Shown: positions 44,901 to 54,241 of the stretch, piece by piece
Layout of the letters: each line of letters opens with the position of its first letter
Position numbering within the stretch: the first letter of the stretch is position 1
DNA from: a virus
Length of the DNA: 64,000 bases
IMG/VR virus record: IMGVR_UViG_3300025853_000057
Span: 1 to 64,000 of that record
Reading direction: 5' to 3' (one strand)
Notes under the pieces: model-generated
What the model was told of the DNA's origin: nothing
Seen by the model: only the letters and a program-made list of their open reading frames with translations
The model's database searches: none
Made by a program: the position numbers and the translations under genes

Positions 44901-46980
44901 CACCTTCTGCATGTGAAGGGCCTCCTATTTCTGTTAAACCTAAGTTTTGATTTAACATTTGCCCTCCTTGTTGATATCTAAATCTGCCTCCTCTAGAAGC
45001 CATAAATGTTTTCATATCTTTAAAATTACCCATTAATCCTGGAATTTGTTGTATAGCTTGTCCAACAGCATCTCCTTCAGGGCTTCCTGAGAAACCTGAA
45101 ACTGCTTTACCTGCTCCTTTTACAGATTGAGTTACTGCTTGCTCAGGGGATGCTATACCTAAAGCTGCACCACCTATAGCACCTACTGCATTACCTACAC
45201 CTGCATAACCTTGTTGTTGTTGTGCAGCTTCTCCTGTAGTTCCTGCTGCTCCTTGTAGAGCTTTAAAGCCCATATCTGTAAGCTCATCAGTAGCTCCCTT
45301 TGTAGCAGCATCTAATAAACCTTCACCTACACCATATAAACCTGCCATAACATCTTCAAACACAGAAGGCTCATCTACAGCACCTCTTCTCATTCTATCT
45401 CTGTTTAAGAATGAAGCACTAGTAGGTGTAGTTAAAGAACCACCCCTTTCTTTTTTATTTTTTCCTTTAAGATAGTTTGATTTTACCGCATATTCAGGAG
45501 TTGTTCCATATTTATTATAAAAATCTCTATCTGTATATATTATTTCTTTACCATCTTCAATTACTGACCACCTAGTTCCATCTTTTGTCCCTATCATTGT
45601 GGGTGTTGGAACAGTAAATTGTTGTGGTTCATAATCACTAGAAGTAGGTTTTTGATTAGTAGAACTTTGATAAGTTTCCCAAGCAGCTTGTGAGTTAGGA
45701 CCCCATATACCATCTATTTTACCTGTATATAATCCAGCTTCTTTTAATAGTTCTTGTTTTTTAGCATTTTCATATTCTTTAGTACTTTTTATAATTACTT
45801 TTTGTGCTGGTTTTTTAAAGAAAGGGTATGTTGCTCTATTTCCTTTATTTTCATAAGACTCCCATGTTGGGTTATTTGTATTTGATTGTGGATACTCTAC
45901 ATTTATATGTCTTAAATGTCCAGATTTATTAACAGCATCAATAACTGCATTTTTATAAATAAGACTTTTATTATGCAAATCTAAACTATCTGCATAAGCT
46001 TGATACCTTTCCATTCCTGCTGGGTCATTAGGGTCTACATACATAGTAGGTCTGCCACCTCTTTGAAGTTTTATTCTACCACCTAATTCTTTAAAACTAT
46101 CATATCCTTCTTGTATAGATTTATCTTTAGCTTTTTGTACACTAGTTCTAAAGCTTTTCCTATTTCCTGGAACTTCTACATTTTTATGGCCTTGTAACCA
46201 TAAATCTTCTAATGATAGCCTACCCTCAGCATAATCTTTAAGTACTGCTCTTGACTGAGATAGATTTATTAAAAATAAAACATATTGCTGTCTTGGAGAA
46301 AGTTCAGTTGCAGATTTAGCTTTTAGTATCTCAGGGTCAGGTTTAAGCTTTAATTTATTAGCTACTATTTTATATCTATTTTGAGCAGTCTCTAAAGAAT
46401 CGTTTTCAAACTGAAATATACCTCTTCCTGGACCACCTCCATGTTGTAGTTGTCCAGGGTCCATTGTACCAGCAGATTCATGGTAACCAATAGTATCAGC
46501 CGTTCTTCCCCAGAAATCTCTAGTACCACCTCTAGTATCTACTAAAAAATCTAATGAGTTTTCTAAATCTAAAACGTCAGATTTTTTCTTTTCTTCATAT
46601 TGAGCTTTTTGTAATTCACCACCTGTTTGTTTTTTATCTACATATTGTAATTGGTTATCTCCAAAGTAACCTTCAACATTTGGAACTACATCAAAACGTC
46701 TATTGTTTTCTGGATTTAGTGCATAACCTTGCATGTACTCCATCCAAGCTGTAGGGTGTTGTTTAGATTTTAACCACATACCATTAGTACTATCTACTGA
46801 TGGCCAATGACCTGTTTCATCTGGGGTATAACCTAACTCTAATGCTTTCTGCATGTTGTAAGTACCACCACCCTGCATAACAACAGGATTAAGACCTAGA
46901 GCTTTCCTAAAAGACATCTCTCCAGGATAATCAGATTCCTTTTTCCTTCTAACAGGTTTTTTAATTCTTTTCTTAGCCAT
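41905..46980 (-). CDS. Virion cargo protein with lysozyme-like and peptidoglycan-binding domains (1691 aa)
   Basis: A basic N-terminus (KKRIKKPVRRKK) is followed by a lysozyme/transglycosylase-like region at about 155-200 (DTIGYHESAGTMDP, RGIFQFEND, candidate catalytic Glu in HES). A PG_binding_1-like module (LLKEAGLYTGKIDGIWG, about 413-430) comes next, then Gly/Tyr-rich and Gln/Met-rich low-complexity parts (MQQQMPPQAQPPGMM), a segment typical of phage proteins (KRGTFKAQASKMGMGVQEAA) and a second lysozyme-like region (DRETRLGYSNYGFTQ). The C-terminus is helical. Its ATG overlaps the muzzle gene stop (TAATG). It probably helps pierce the cell wall and line the ejection channel. Stop is TAG followed by TAA. 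Confidence 0.75.
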   Translation of the reverse strand: MAKKRIKKPVRRKKESDYPGEMSFRKALGLNPVVMQGGGTYNMQKALELGYTPDETGHWPSVDSTNGMWLKSKQHPTAWMEYMQGYALNPENNRRFDVVPNVEGYFGDNQLQYVDKKQTGGELQKAQYEEKKKSDVLDLENSLDFLVDTRGGTRDFWGRTADTIGYHESAGTMDPGQLQHGGGPGRGIFQFENDSLETAQNRYKIVANKLKLKPDPEILKAKSATELSPRQQYVLFLINLSQSRAVLKDYAEGRLSLEDLWLQGHKNVEVPGNRKSFRTSVQKAKDKSIQEGYDSFKELGGRIKLQRGGRPTMYVDPNDPAGMERYQAYADSLDLHNKSLIYKNAVIDAVNKSGHLRHINVEYPQSNTNNPTWESYENKGNRATYPFFKKPAQKVIIKSTKEYENAKKQELLKEAGLYTGKIDGIWGPNSQAAWETYQSSTNQKPTSSDYEPQQFTVPTPTMIGTKDGTRWSVIEDGKEIIYTDRDFYNKYGTTPEYAVKSNYLKGKNKKERGGSLTTPTSASFLNRDRMRRGAVDEPSVFEDVMAGLYGVGEGLLDAATKGATDELTDMGFKALQGAAGTTGEAAQQQQGYAGVGNAVGAIGGAALGIASPEQAVTQSVKGAGKAVSGFSGSPEGDAVGQAIQQIPGLMGNFKDMKTFMASRGGRFRYQQGGQMLNQNLGLTEIGGPSHAEGGVTLPNNGQGPDVEVEGPETIYTPENYVMSEKIKASKTALREAGISEKYAGKSYADISKAIKKQGGDKLRPNDKLTLNFIDSEMKKLIKAHNIDRQLEEQKNVVAASPEEQQAGYNMYPDANSIAFPGSGPTQVVPTNNNDPIMVTGADGSQQMLVDQPIQTQAPFVEEKMARGGQMIKRADGSYSRRGLWDNIRANRGSGKKPTKQMLEQERKIKAAEKAYGGYYAEGGSFDNPGFRALPEYVQAKIKSNMEVGGYMDYDDTMEYGKGGYTVRRSNDRKGKTHVVTGPDGTKKYFGDPKLGERGKSKYGKKAFYARHKKNLAKNPYFRAYARATWEDGGYMDMEPAMYNYGGPMMYAQGGIHIDPSKRGTFKAQASKMGMGVQEAASTILNAPEGKYSPAMRKKANFARNFAKEDGGYYQMGGDMMQPQQMPQQGGGQEEAAQQIIQQVAQMLQQNVAPEQVVGKLIEMGVPQQQAVQIVEMVAQQMQGQQQPAMQQQMPPQAQPPGMMRYGGRVIKQMGDKLFPQQNQGNLVPENMYSTEKVSTPDDYDRIYDIVGNTLDRETRLGYSNYGFTQPGATQYANTEEGRNQAINAGINQYFNKYGLYEMPDSQQAMAFDFAFNSEDPRASMMVAAGKLTPEQKLQMYSQGKLDPAKVDEAWGKYGADVMAMGDALNDPFAAEKIRSYRNTTGANTNLPEWTKRVNEVKAFAPQYFSKNSNQSSSLMQPIKIPTSQPIKIPTSLDYTVKGPSLEEFKALSFEKPQKRKPTLKGPKDYKSPMDTYIAGAAGSMVGPLSNIAAAAFAPDPTYTAAPKLQRYDYTPVALQQAAGNQALANTREGFRRGAPTQGSYLSNMAVASPSMAMNLGEALAKTRYGIDTSNIGIANQEAQLAAAQAEKNALLKDQSIANRWQLGMKGAEGIGSNVQGFSKDMGAKRMQDMIVNSMKTGDFSIIGYDVVNGQLIPKLAPSGLATYENIIETDDGRRYKKNPDGTYTEIK
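42677..42724 (-). repeat. Perfect 24-bp tandem duplication inside a CDS
   Basis: Two identical units, 42677-42700 and 42701-42724, encode QPIKIPTS twice in the 1691-residue protein. Same unit length as the unrelated repeat at 2490-2537. Confidence 0.95.
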
Positions 46981-49900
46981 TAGAATACACTTAAAGTGAC
47001 ATTAGTATTAAAAGCATTTAACCTAAAGTTCCTGTTATTAGAATTGTTATAGAAGACTTTAATCTTAACATAAACATCCCTAAGATAAGGCTTTATAGGC
47101 AATGGACTATTGTAATCATTAATCATATTAATTCTCCAAGTTCTTTCTCTTCTTACTACATTTTGTTGTGGAGTAAGAAGGGTTAAGGAGTTTTGAGTAC
47201 TTTGGTAATCATTGTAAAGCAAGATTCCTGTTATAGTCTCTAAAGGAATATCTATACCATTATTATCAAATACCTCTGTCCAAAACTCTAATGTATCAAT
47301 ACGAAAAGTAGGAAGTTTAGTTGCATCTGGGAAGTTAACAATAAACTCAGCTTCAGATGTTGTAGGATTTTTACCATAAAATTTACCATAATCTCCTTCA
47401 TTATGTAAATAGACAGAATTGCTGGTATCAAAAGGATTAGCAGAAAGTAGTCTTTTACCAGTAGGAAGATATAGGTTAGGAGTAAAAGTATAAAAGGATT
47501 CAAAAGCTTGAAGCATCTCATTAAACCCTATGGTAAATTTGTAAGTAATAGCTTGCTTGTTTTGAAGAGCTGTTATAGTACCACTTACTACACTAACAGC
47601 TAAAGTAGTCTGGTTAATAGATTCTACCTTATATACATTGTTTCCTATATAGAATATATCACCTTTATTTAGAACTTGTATAGAAGATGGTGATACATTG
47701 GTCATAGTATATATAGTAGGGCTACCTGCACTTATGGAAAAAGTATCAAAGTTTATAGCTATCTTATTAAGAAAAGTCATGTAAGCCTTATTGTATACAC
47801 TATCATAAACTCCATGTATACCGTTATTAAGTAAAACTTTATCTGTATCTAATATATCTCCTTCTAATTTCTTTCTAAAGAAGGCAGAAAGTCCTTTAAC
47901 ATCAGATAAACTTTCTAACATAGGACCTGCTTTAGATTCACCAATACGAAAGAATCTTTTAATCCTAGAATCAAAGAAATACACAGCTCCAGGCCCTGTT
48001 ATTACAGAGTGTTGATGGAAGCAGCCATATTCTTTTGATAAGTAATCATATCTAGCTAGTATAGTACCTGTACCTACTTGAAAGATAGCTCCAGTAGCAG
48101 AATCAGGCAAAGCTGTTTGTTCTTGTGAACTTACTATAGATACTCCTCTGTCTTGCAGAGTAAAAAGTCTTTCTTTAAGATTGGTTATTTTATTTATAGG
48201 CCCATAATTACCTTCTAATGGAAGATAATTATTTACTAAGTATCTTCTCCAATTATCCTGTATTTCTCTATCAAATTTTTCTTCAGATACCCACACCCAA
48301 TTAGGATGTTCTTCATCTGTTAAAAAGTTAAAAGGTCTAGGAAAGTATTTCTTAATATTGTTTTCTTGAGAGTATGCTCTATTATATTCAGGAGCCTCAG
48401 CTAAGAATTTAGCAAATTCAGGCCCAGCAGCTCCAGCAGCAATGTTTTGTATAGTAGCTGTAGTGTCTGAAGTAAAAACTTGCTCATTATTCCATAAATC
48501 CCCATGTCTGTAGGCTATGTTAAACTCTGTTTCACAAGGGAAGCAGATAGCTAAAGCAGACATTCTTGTAGAAGCAGGGTCATAAATAGCTCCTAATCCA
48601 GAGGCAGATGCTATAGTTCCAGAAGAAGGATAGCTATAATCTTCTTTCCAATGGAAGAAAGTTAAAGTAGTATCGTAGTAGCTAGTGTAAATATCCCCAT
48701 TATACACTTTAATAGATTGTGTAGAGGCTACTATATCTATAGGAAAGAAGTCAGATGCTGCTATATATTCATTGTTATATCTAGAAGCTCTCCAAGGCCC
48801 CCCATATTGTCCAGTATTATACCTACATAAAGCTACTATTCTAAAGTAGGGGTCTTTAGTAGTTTCATTATATAGAGGGTAATCTATATGACTATTATTA
48901 AAAGGAGTATCAGGTAATTGACAACTGCCTCCAAATCTACAGAATAAAGACTTAGTACCAAATGATGATAACTCAAAGTCGGCATTACTTTTAAAACACT
49001 CAATACCTATATGATGGTAATCTAAAGCTAACATAGTAGGAGAGAAGCTAGAAGGTATAATACCTTCAATATCTACTTCTTGTTGGTTTAGTAGGGTTAC
49101 TATATTTCTACCATTATCAAATACTGAAGTATATTTAACTAAGAAAGCTCCTGAAGCTTTAGTGTTATTATCTACATAATCTGCCCAATAGCATACTCCT
49201 TGATTAAAAAGCTCTCTACCAGTAGAATCATTTACCCCTGTATAATAAGTATCAGCATCAGCTCCAGGTGGAGGGCCAGGAACAGTAGGTAAATCTCTAG
49301 AAAAAGAATAAAGAGATAACAGCTTTATATGCGTAGCATCATTAGTTTGATACTCATTAAAATCTAGTTCAGGGAATTTTATAATTCCTAATGAGTTTTC
49401 CCTAGTTACTCTAGTAGCAGCAGTAGTATCTCCATGTTCTCCTGGAACACCATAAATATAACCAAGACCTGTTTCTCCTTCACTAAAATCATTGTTTATA
49501 AAATGAACTGGGGAGTTATGGTTTGAGTCAGCAAAAGAAGCTAAAGATAAACAATCAGCTTTATCTCCATTTATACGTACTCTACTTCTTAAGGCTCCAA
49601 ATAAAGCTCCAGTGCCTAGTCTAGTTTTATCTTTCTTTTGTCTTTCTACTCTTACTACTCTAAATCCTGTAATATCAGAAGGTAGATTAGTAAAAGTGAA
49701 TTCTATACCAATAGACTTAGTATTAATTCTTTTATCTCCTGCACCATCATCTAGGTATTCTGATAAGTCAAATGCATCTAAATCTCCAGCAGGAGCCTCC
49801 CAAGGTTCAGGTATTCTAATATCTGAAATCCATTTAATAAAGGATTCTTCTCCCTTGTCATTGTAAAATACTACACCATACCTATAAACTTCTCCTCTAG

Positions 49901-51740
49901 CATGACCTGCATATACTGTAGACCTTAATGGATTTTTATATCCAGACCATCCATCTTGAGGATATGCAAATCCTGCTAAAGAAGGAGTTCCTAAGTTATC
50001 AGAACCACTGCTAGTATTTAGATTATTAACAAAAGGAGAGTTTATTAAGTTATAATTCTTTAAGTTAGTAGAAGCAACAGTACCATTAAATGCAAAATCC
50101 ATAGTACTGTCTGCTCTTAAAGATTGTGTAACAAACTTATAAGATACATTAGCTCCTTCACCTCCTATAGTAACTCCATCTTCTTGAAACTTAGATTGGT
50201 GGCTATTCAACCAGTTATCATAGTTTCCTCCAGGTACTAATCCAAAGATAGTGCCTGATTCATCATTATAAGCATTTACTGCATCTTCGTCATCATCTAA
50301 TGCATGAAGAGCAGTTATATCAGCAGGAATGGTAGCATCAAAGTCTTGAAAGCTGCCATCTCTAGAATAAAGTCTACAAAGTTGGGATGAATTAAATCTG
50401 TAGGCTCTAGCCTCATAATCTAAATCAAATGTTCTAGACCTAGTGTTAGCAGGATATAACCTATTTTTCTTTTGTGTAAAGGTTTTAACTCTATCAAAAA
50501 AGATTAAAGGATTTACAAATTCTTCTACACTAATAGCTATTTTATCCTCACCTCCTGTTATAGTAAAAGACATTGAGTCTCCATCAATAGGAAGGTCAAA
50601 CACAGCATTTATAGTAGGTACATTTTCTACTTGATACTGTACTAAAACTACTCTAATAAAATCATATTTTAAGTCAATATGATTAATAGTAGTTTGTATA
50701 GATTTACCTGATATAGTACCTACAGGTGCACCTTCATAGTTAGCATACTGATTAGAAGATATAACAGAATCTGTAAGAGGTACTAATTTACTTACAGGAG
50801 CATAAGCTGTTATAGCACCATCATTACTGTAAAGCTGGTAGGAAATTTGATATGTACCTACTTCTAGTAATCCTCCTGCAAGCACTCCTTCAATAATAGG
50901 AGTACTCATATCTACTGAAGGCTTCCAATCTAAAAGCTCTTTAGGAACAGCAGGACATTGAGGATTATAAACATTTAATGCTCTAGGATGATTATAATTA
51001 TCAGTCCAATAGAAAGTACCTCGTAAGGAAGACTCTTTTCTGCCTAGTGCTTCTCTATAAACCTCATGGGCTAAAGAAAAATCTAAAATGTTGTTATATT
51101 TTAAATGCTCAGATGCAACCAAAGAAGTACCTGATGCCCCTATAATAGATTCTGTAGAATCATCGTACTGCAATACCCATACTTGGCCAGCAGTATTAGA
51201 AGGTGTTTCAGATGTATTGGTATTACTTGTAGTAAGAAGAATAATTTCTTCTTCTAAGGTTCCCCATCCTATAATGGAAAGATTAGATTGTGCAGTTACT
51301 ACAGTAGCTACTGCTAAACTTCCTGAAGTTACAGAAGGGCTAGGATTTAAAGAATATCCTTGTATTACTACTTCTTGAGAGTTATAATAAACTCCATACT
51401 CTCCTGCTGCTATATCTGCTGCTATAGTAGCATTAGCAATTATAGCGTCATAAACATCAATAGGGTCAGTAGTAGCAGCTAAAGAAATATTTACATTAGT
51501 GCCATTTATTACAAGTACTGCATTTGTACTACCAGTAATAGTAATGGAATAAAAAGGCTGAATATCAGGAATACTAAACTCTAGCTTATTTCCTTTATGA
51601 TTAGAAATAATACCAGTAGACTGTCCTGTATTTGTAACTAAATCTATATCTAAAGCATTGAATAAATGCTGGTTATCATTATTAGATATAGATAAATCTT
51701 GGTTTAAACCTTTTATATATGAACTTGTAATCTTAGGCAT
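46980..51740 (-). CDS. Tail muzzle/stabilization protein (1586 aa)
   Basis: The N-terminus (SYIKGLNQDLSISNNDNQHL, then ALDIDL and GIISNHKGN) is the hallmark opening of the large beta-rich stabilization proteins of crAss-like phages (P22 gp10-like; the muzzle of phage crAss001). The body is almost wholly strand- and loop-rich with few charged helices and has no signal peptide. It follows the ring protein gene at 51751 and precedes the cargo genes, matching the crAss tail order. It should form the distal tail collar through which DNA and cargo leave. Confidence 0.82.
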   Translation of the reverse strand: MPKITSSYIKGLNQDLSISNNDNQHLFNALDIDLVTNTGQSTGIISNHKGNKLEFSIPDIQPFYSITITGSTNAVLVINGTNVNISLAATTDPIDVYDAIIANATIAADIAAGEYGVYYNSQEVVIQGYSLNPSPSVTSGSLAVATVVTAQSNLSIIGWGTLEEEIILLTTSNTNTSETPSNTAGQVWVLQYDDSTESIIGASGTSLVASEHLKYNNILDFSLAHEVYREALGRKESSLRGTFYWTDNYNHPRALNVYNPQCPAVPKELLDWKPSVDMSTPIIEGVLAGGLLEVGTYQISYQLYSNDGAITAYAPVSKLVPLTDSVISSNQYANYEGAPVGTISGKSIQTTINHIDLKYDFIRVVLVQYQVENVPTINAVFDLPIDGDSMSFTITGGEDKIAISVEEFVNPLIFFDRVKTFTQKKNRLYPANTRSRTFDLDYEARAYRFNSSQLCRLYSRDGSFQDFDATIPADITALHALDDDEDAVNAYNDESGTIFGLVPGGNYDNWLNSHQSKFQEDGVTIGGEGANVSYKFVTQSLRADSTMDFAFNGTVASTNLKNYNLINSPFVNNLNTSSGSDNLGTPSLAGFAYPQDGWSGYKNPLRSTVYAGHARGEVYRYGVVFYNDKGEESFIKWISDIRIPEPWEAPAGDLDAFDLSEYLDDGAGDKRINTKSIGIEFTFTNLPSDITGFRVVRVERQKKDKTRLGTGALFGALRSRVRINGDKADCLSLASFADSNHNSPVHFINNDFSEGETGLGYIYGVPGEHGDTTAATRVTRENSLGIIKFPELDFNEYQTNDATHIKLLSLYSFSRDLPTVPGPPPGADADTYYTGVNDSTGRELFNQGVCYWADYVDNNTKASGAFLVKYTSVFDNGRNIVTLLNQQEVDIEGIIPSSFSPTMLALDYHHIGIECFKSNADFELSSFGTKSLFCRFGGSCQLPDTPFNNSHIDYPLYNETTKDPYFRIVALCRYNTGQYGGPWRASRYNNEYIAASDFFPIDIVASTQSIKVYNGDIYTSYYDTTLTFFHWKEDYSYPSSGTIASASGLGAIYDPASTRMSALAICFPCETEFNIAYRHGDLWNNEQVFTSDTTATIQNIAAGAAGPEFAKFLAEAPEYNRAYSQENNIKKYFPRPFNFLTDEEHPNWVWVSEEKFDREIQDNWRRYLVNNYLPLEGNYGPINKITNLKERLFTLQDRGVSIVSSQEQTALPDSATGAIFQVGTGTILARYDYLSKEYGCFHQHSVITGPGAVYFFDSRIKRFFRIGESKAGPMLESLSDVKGLSAFFRKKLEGDILDTDKVLLNNGIHGVYDSVYNKAYMTFLNKIAINFDTFSISAGSPTIYTMTNVSPSSIQVLNKGDIFYIGNNVYKVESINQTTLAVSVVSGTITALQNKQAITYKFTIGFNEMLQAFESFYTFTPNLYLPTGKRLLSANPFDTSNSVYLHNEGDYGKFYGKNPTTSEAEFIVNFPDATKLPTFRIDTLEFWTEVFDNNGIDIPLETITGILLYNDYQSTQNSLTLLTPQQNVVRRERTWRINMINDYNSPLPIKPYLRDVYVKIKVFYNNSNNRNFRLNAFNTNVTLSVF

Positions 51741-51750
51741 TATACTAATT

Positions 51751-52695
51751 TTAATAAGCTAATCTACTGCTAAATCCTCCTAAAGTACTGACTCTAGGAT
51801 GATTATACCTTTCTTCTGGATGCTGTAGATTACCAAAGAATCTCTTATGTTCAAATACTTTAGGAAGTGACCTAAGCCTTTGATTTTTGTAAGACTCCCA
51901 TTCATCTAAATTCTTAGGCATCTTACCTTCATTCTTAGCTTTCTGATAATAAAGAGACAGGTATCCTTTAAACTCTTCATACTTACCTTGAGTGTATTTA
52001 TCTGTAAGATATAGCTGAAAAGCTATTTTATTACCTATATACCATGTAACATAATTAATTACAGACTGGTTATCTGGAATCATAGGTAACCCATTTTCAT
52101 CTGTAGGCACAGCTTTATAAGCCATAGCTACTTTGCCCTCTTTGAATGAGGTAAAAATGTAGTTATTGTTTACAGTATAGGTTAAATCAGAGTTCATTCT
52201 GAAATCTATATCTGTACCATGGTATGTTTTATAAAAGGTATTGGTGTCCCAACGCATAGGCATAAAAGTATAGCACTTTTTATCAGAGCTTACTTTATTT
52301 GCATCATTTTGAGAACATACTAAAGAATTACATAAAGAAGTTCCATCTCCTACAGTACAAGTTTGGTCAGTATTATAATCTACATAGACGATACCTGAAA
52401 CTATAGCTTTAGCAGTACTAGGATGTACCTCTACAGCACTAGCAGTTTGAGTGATAGAAAATAAGTCACAAGGAAGCTTTCCTCTACCATCTTCAATGTG
52501 AATAAAATCTTTATGGCCTAATTCTTTGTTACCATCTGTAACTTTATCTACATAGAAGCAAGGAACTTTTAGCTCTCTTAAAGCTTCTCCTATCCATTCT
52601 AAAACATCGTTAAACTGTAAAGTATAGTCCCATCCAAAATCTCTGTACATTTTATCAATAACAGAGCTGGATGAAACCATTAATCCATTGTACAT
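51751..52695 (-). CDS. Tail ring/adaptor protein (P22 gp4-like position)
   Basis: The 314-residue protein opens SSVIDKMYRDFGWDYTLQFN and DVLEWIGEALREL. A helical N-terminus of this kind begins ring proteins that stack below the portal in crAss-like phages. The middle is strand-rich and Cys-containing (TCTVGDGTSLCNSLVC). The C-terminus is basic. It lies 10 bases from the muzzle gene start. The family call is by pattern and by neighbours. Confidence 0.68.
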   Translation of the reverse strand: MYNGLMVSSSSVIDKMYRDFGWDYTLQFNDVLEWIGEALRELKVPCFYVDKVTDGNKELGHKDFIHIEDGRGKLPCDLFSITQTASAVEVHPSTAKAIVSGIVYVDYNTDQTCTVGDGTSLCNSLVCSQNDANKVSSDKKCYTFMPMRWDTNTFYKTYHGTDIDFRMNSDLTYTVNNNYIFTSFKEGKVAMAYKAVPTDENGLPMIPDNQSVINYVTWYIGNKIAFQLYLTDKYTQGKYEEFKGYLSLYYQKAKNEGKMPKNLDEWESYKNQRLRSLPKVFEHKRFFGNLQHPEERYNHPRVSTLGGFSSRLAY

Positions 52696-52696
52696 A

Positions 52697-52981
52697 TTAT
52701 CCCATGTTTTTAATTACTGAAAGAAGCTTCTTAAGATTTTCAGATTTTTCTTCTTTAACCATATCATCAGGAGGATTATCAGAAGCCATTGCAAAGGTTT
52801 CTACCTTTTTACCATCATACATGTAGTCTGAACCTCCTTCTTTAGGCATTTCTCTGACATCTTTAAATACTAAATAACCCCCATCTTTAAGCTCATAAGT
52901 GCAGATGTGAGTAACAGTATTACCTGTTTTTTCTGTTTTTTCTACTTTAGTTTTGTAGTAACATTCGCTTATGTGTGACAT
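52697..52981 (-). CDS. Small hypothetical virion-region protein
   Basis: The start is placed at ATG 52981 (SHISECYYKTKVEKTEK). The frame can be extended to a TTG two codons earlier, but that overlaps the upstream stop. 94 residues, charged, with GGYLVFKDVREM in the middle and a helical Lys-rich end (KSENLKKLLSVIKN). It lies between a hypothetical gene and the ring protein, one base from the latter. The function is unknown. Confidence 0.65.
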   Translation of the reverse strand: MSHISECYYKTKVEKTEKTGNTVTHICTYELKDGGYLVFKDVREMPKEGGSDYMYDGKKVETFAMASDNPPDDMVKEEKSENLKKLLSVIKNMG

Positions 52982-52983
52982 AA

Positions 52984-53517
52984 TCAATAATTTATTTCAA
53001 AATAATCAACTTCTATGTTATTCTTTAAGATATAACTTAGATGTCTGTCCAGTTTTCTAACTGGGTTAAACTTATATACGGATTTATTTTTAAAAGGTTG
53101 TTTTCTTTTGTCCCATACAAACTTATACAAATATCCTTTAGTGTGTTTGTTCAAATGGTACACTTTTCTTTTTTCTTCTTTAGCTTCAGGGTCAGATTGC
53201 CAAAGTTTTAAAGTATTAGCCCAGTCTATTCTTATATGACTCTTCCTAATGTCTAAATCTCCGTTAGGTTTAAACTTTACTTTAGGCTTGTATTTCTTTA
53301 CAAAAATGCTGCCTATCTTAGGAAAACTTAATATGTAAGTGTTATAGAGTATACGTTCTGTAAGAGTCTCTATAACTCCTTTATTGTCTTTAGAGCTAAA
53401 TAAAAATTTGACATAAGTTTTGTAATCTACAGGATTTTCAGTAGTACTCCTATAGTACTTATAAATATCCTTAGTGATATAATCTTTTGGTATTTTAACT
53501 TTTCCTCTTTTGAACAT
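52984..53517 (-). CDS. Hypothetical basic protein between ring genes
   Basis: The 177-residue, very basic protein contains KYRSTTENPVDYKTY-like and FVWDKRKQPFKNKSVYKFNP segments. Such lysine-rich proteins beside tail ring genes recur in crAss-like phages as far as I recall, but no function is known to me. There is no membrane segment. It is co-directional with, and 10 bases from, the ring gene at 53528. Confidence 0.68.
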   Translation of the reverse strand: MFKRGKVKIPKDYITKDIYKYYRSTTENPVDYKTYVKFLFSSKDNKGVIETLTERILYNTYILSFPKIGSIFVKKYKPKVKFKPNGDLDIRKSHIRIDWANTLKLWQSDPEAKEEKRKVYHLNKHTKGYLYKFVWDKRKQPFKNKSVYKFNPVRKLDRHLSYILKNNIEVDYFEINY

Positions 53518-53527
53518 GTATTATAGT

Positions 53528-54241
53528 TTAAGCTTTACCTCCTGGAGGCATAGGGTCTATTCTATTATCCTGAGCATCATTAGAATTATCTTCTGGAGTA
53601 CTTAGTTTAATGTTTAAGTCAGTAGCTAATATATCTTTTTTACAGTAATCCCAAAGTCTCTCCTCTAAAGGAAACTGTGCATCAGGACTCCAACAAGGGT
53701 TATTATCACAAGATATGAATTTAGCTGCATCTCTAGGGTCTCTAAAGATGCCTCTAACTGTAATCTTTTCAAGTAGGGGGTATTCTATTGTATTTTTAGA
53801 AATAAGATACAAATAGTCATTGTACAAAAACACTCCTACAGATTCTCTATCATATCTACCATTGCCAAAAAACTCTGCTCTTCTGTAGGGGATAACATTG
53901 AAAGGTAAATTAATAACTCCTACTGGAGACACTTTATCAATAAGCTCTCCATCAGATAGATTTAAGAAAGAAGGCAAGGGGTTTTCAGTTCTAAGAATAA
54001 GGCATCCTGTAGATACCTCACAACACTCTGCTTGGTCTACTAGTTTTACAGGTACACAACTAAGTGTTTGATAGTATAAATTAGGTATAGATTTATTAAA
54101 TCTATTGTAGGTATTTTCAAACCACTTTACTCTCTTATTGATAATAAATTCATCAATAATACGATAGTCTAGTTTGCTATCATCACTATATTGATTAATA
54201 AGCTCTAGTAGCTCAAATCTAAGCTCGTTTAATGTTTTCAT
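53528..54241 (-). CDS. Tail ring protein
   Basis: The 237-residue protein has a helical N-terminus (TLNELRFELLELINQYSDDS, then DEFIINKRVKWFENTYNRFN) followed by a beta-rich body (VGVINLPFNVIPYRR; GVFLYNDYLYLIS). This resembles the ring protein one gene cluster upstream of the muzzle in crAss-like phages. Its ATG overlaps the metallophosphoesterase stop by one base (TAATG). It probably forms part of the tail tube beneath the portal. Confidence 0.65.
   Translation of the reverse strand: MKTLNELRFELLELINQYSDDSKLDYRIIDEFIINKRVKWFENTYNRFNKSIPNLYYQTLSCVPVKLVDQAECCEVSTGCLILRTENPLPSFLNLSDGELIDKVSPVGVINLPFNVIPYRRAEFFGNGRYDRESVGVFLYNDYLYLISKNTIEYPLLEKITVRGIFRDPRDAAKFISCDNNPCWSPDAQFPLEERLWDYCKKDILATDLNIKLSTPEDNSNDAQDNRIDPMPPGGKA

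Noticed and set aside
52982-52987. TTG start for the 96-codon version of the gene at 52697
   Set aside because: ATG at 52981 lies just after the upstream stop and is preferred.
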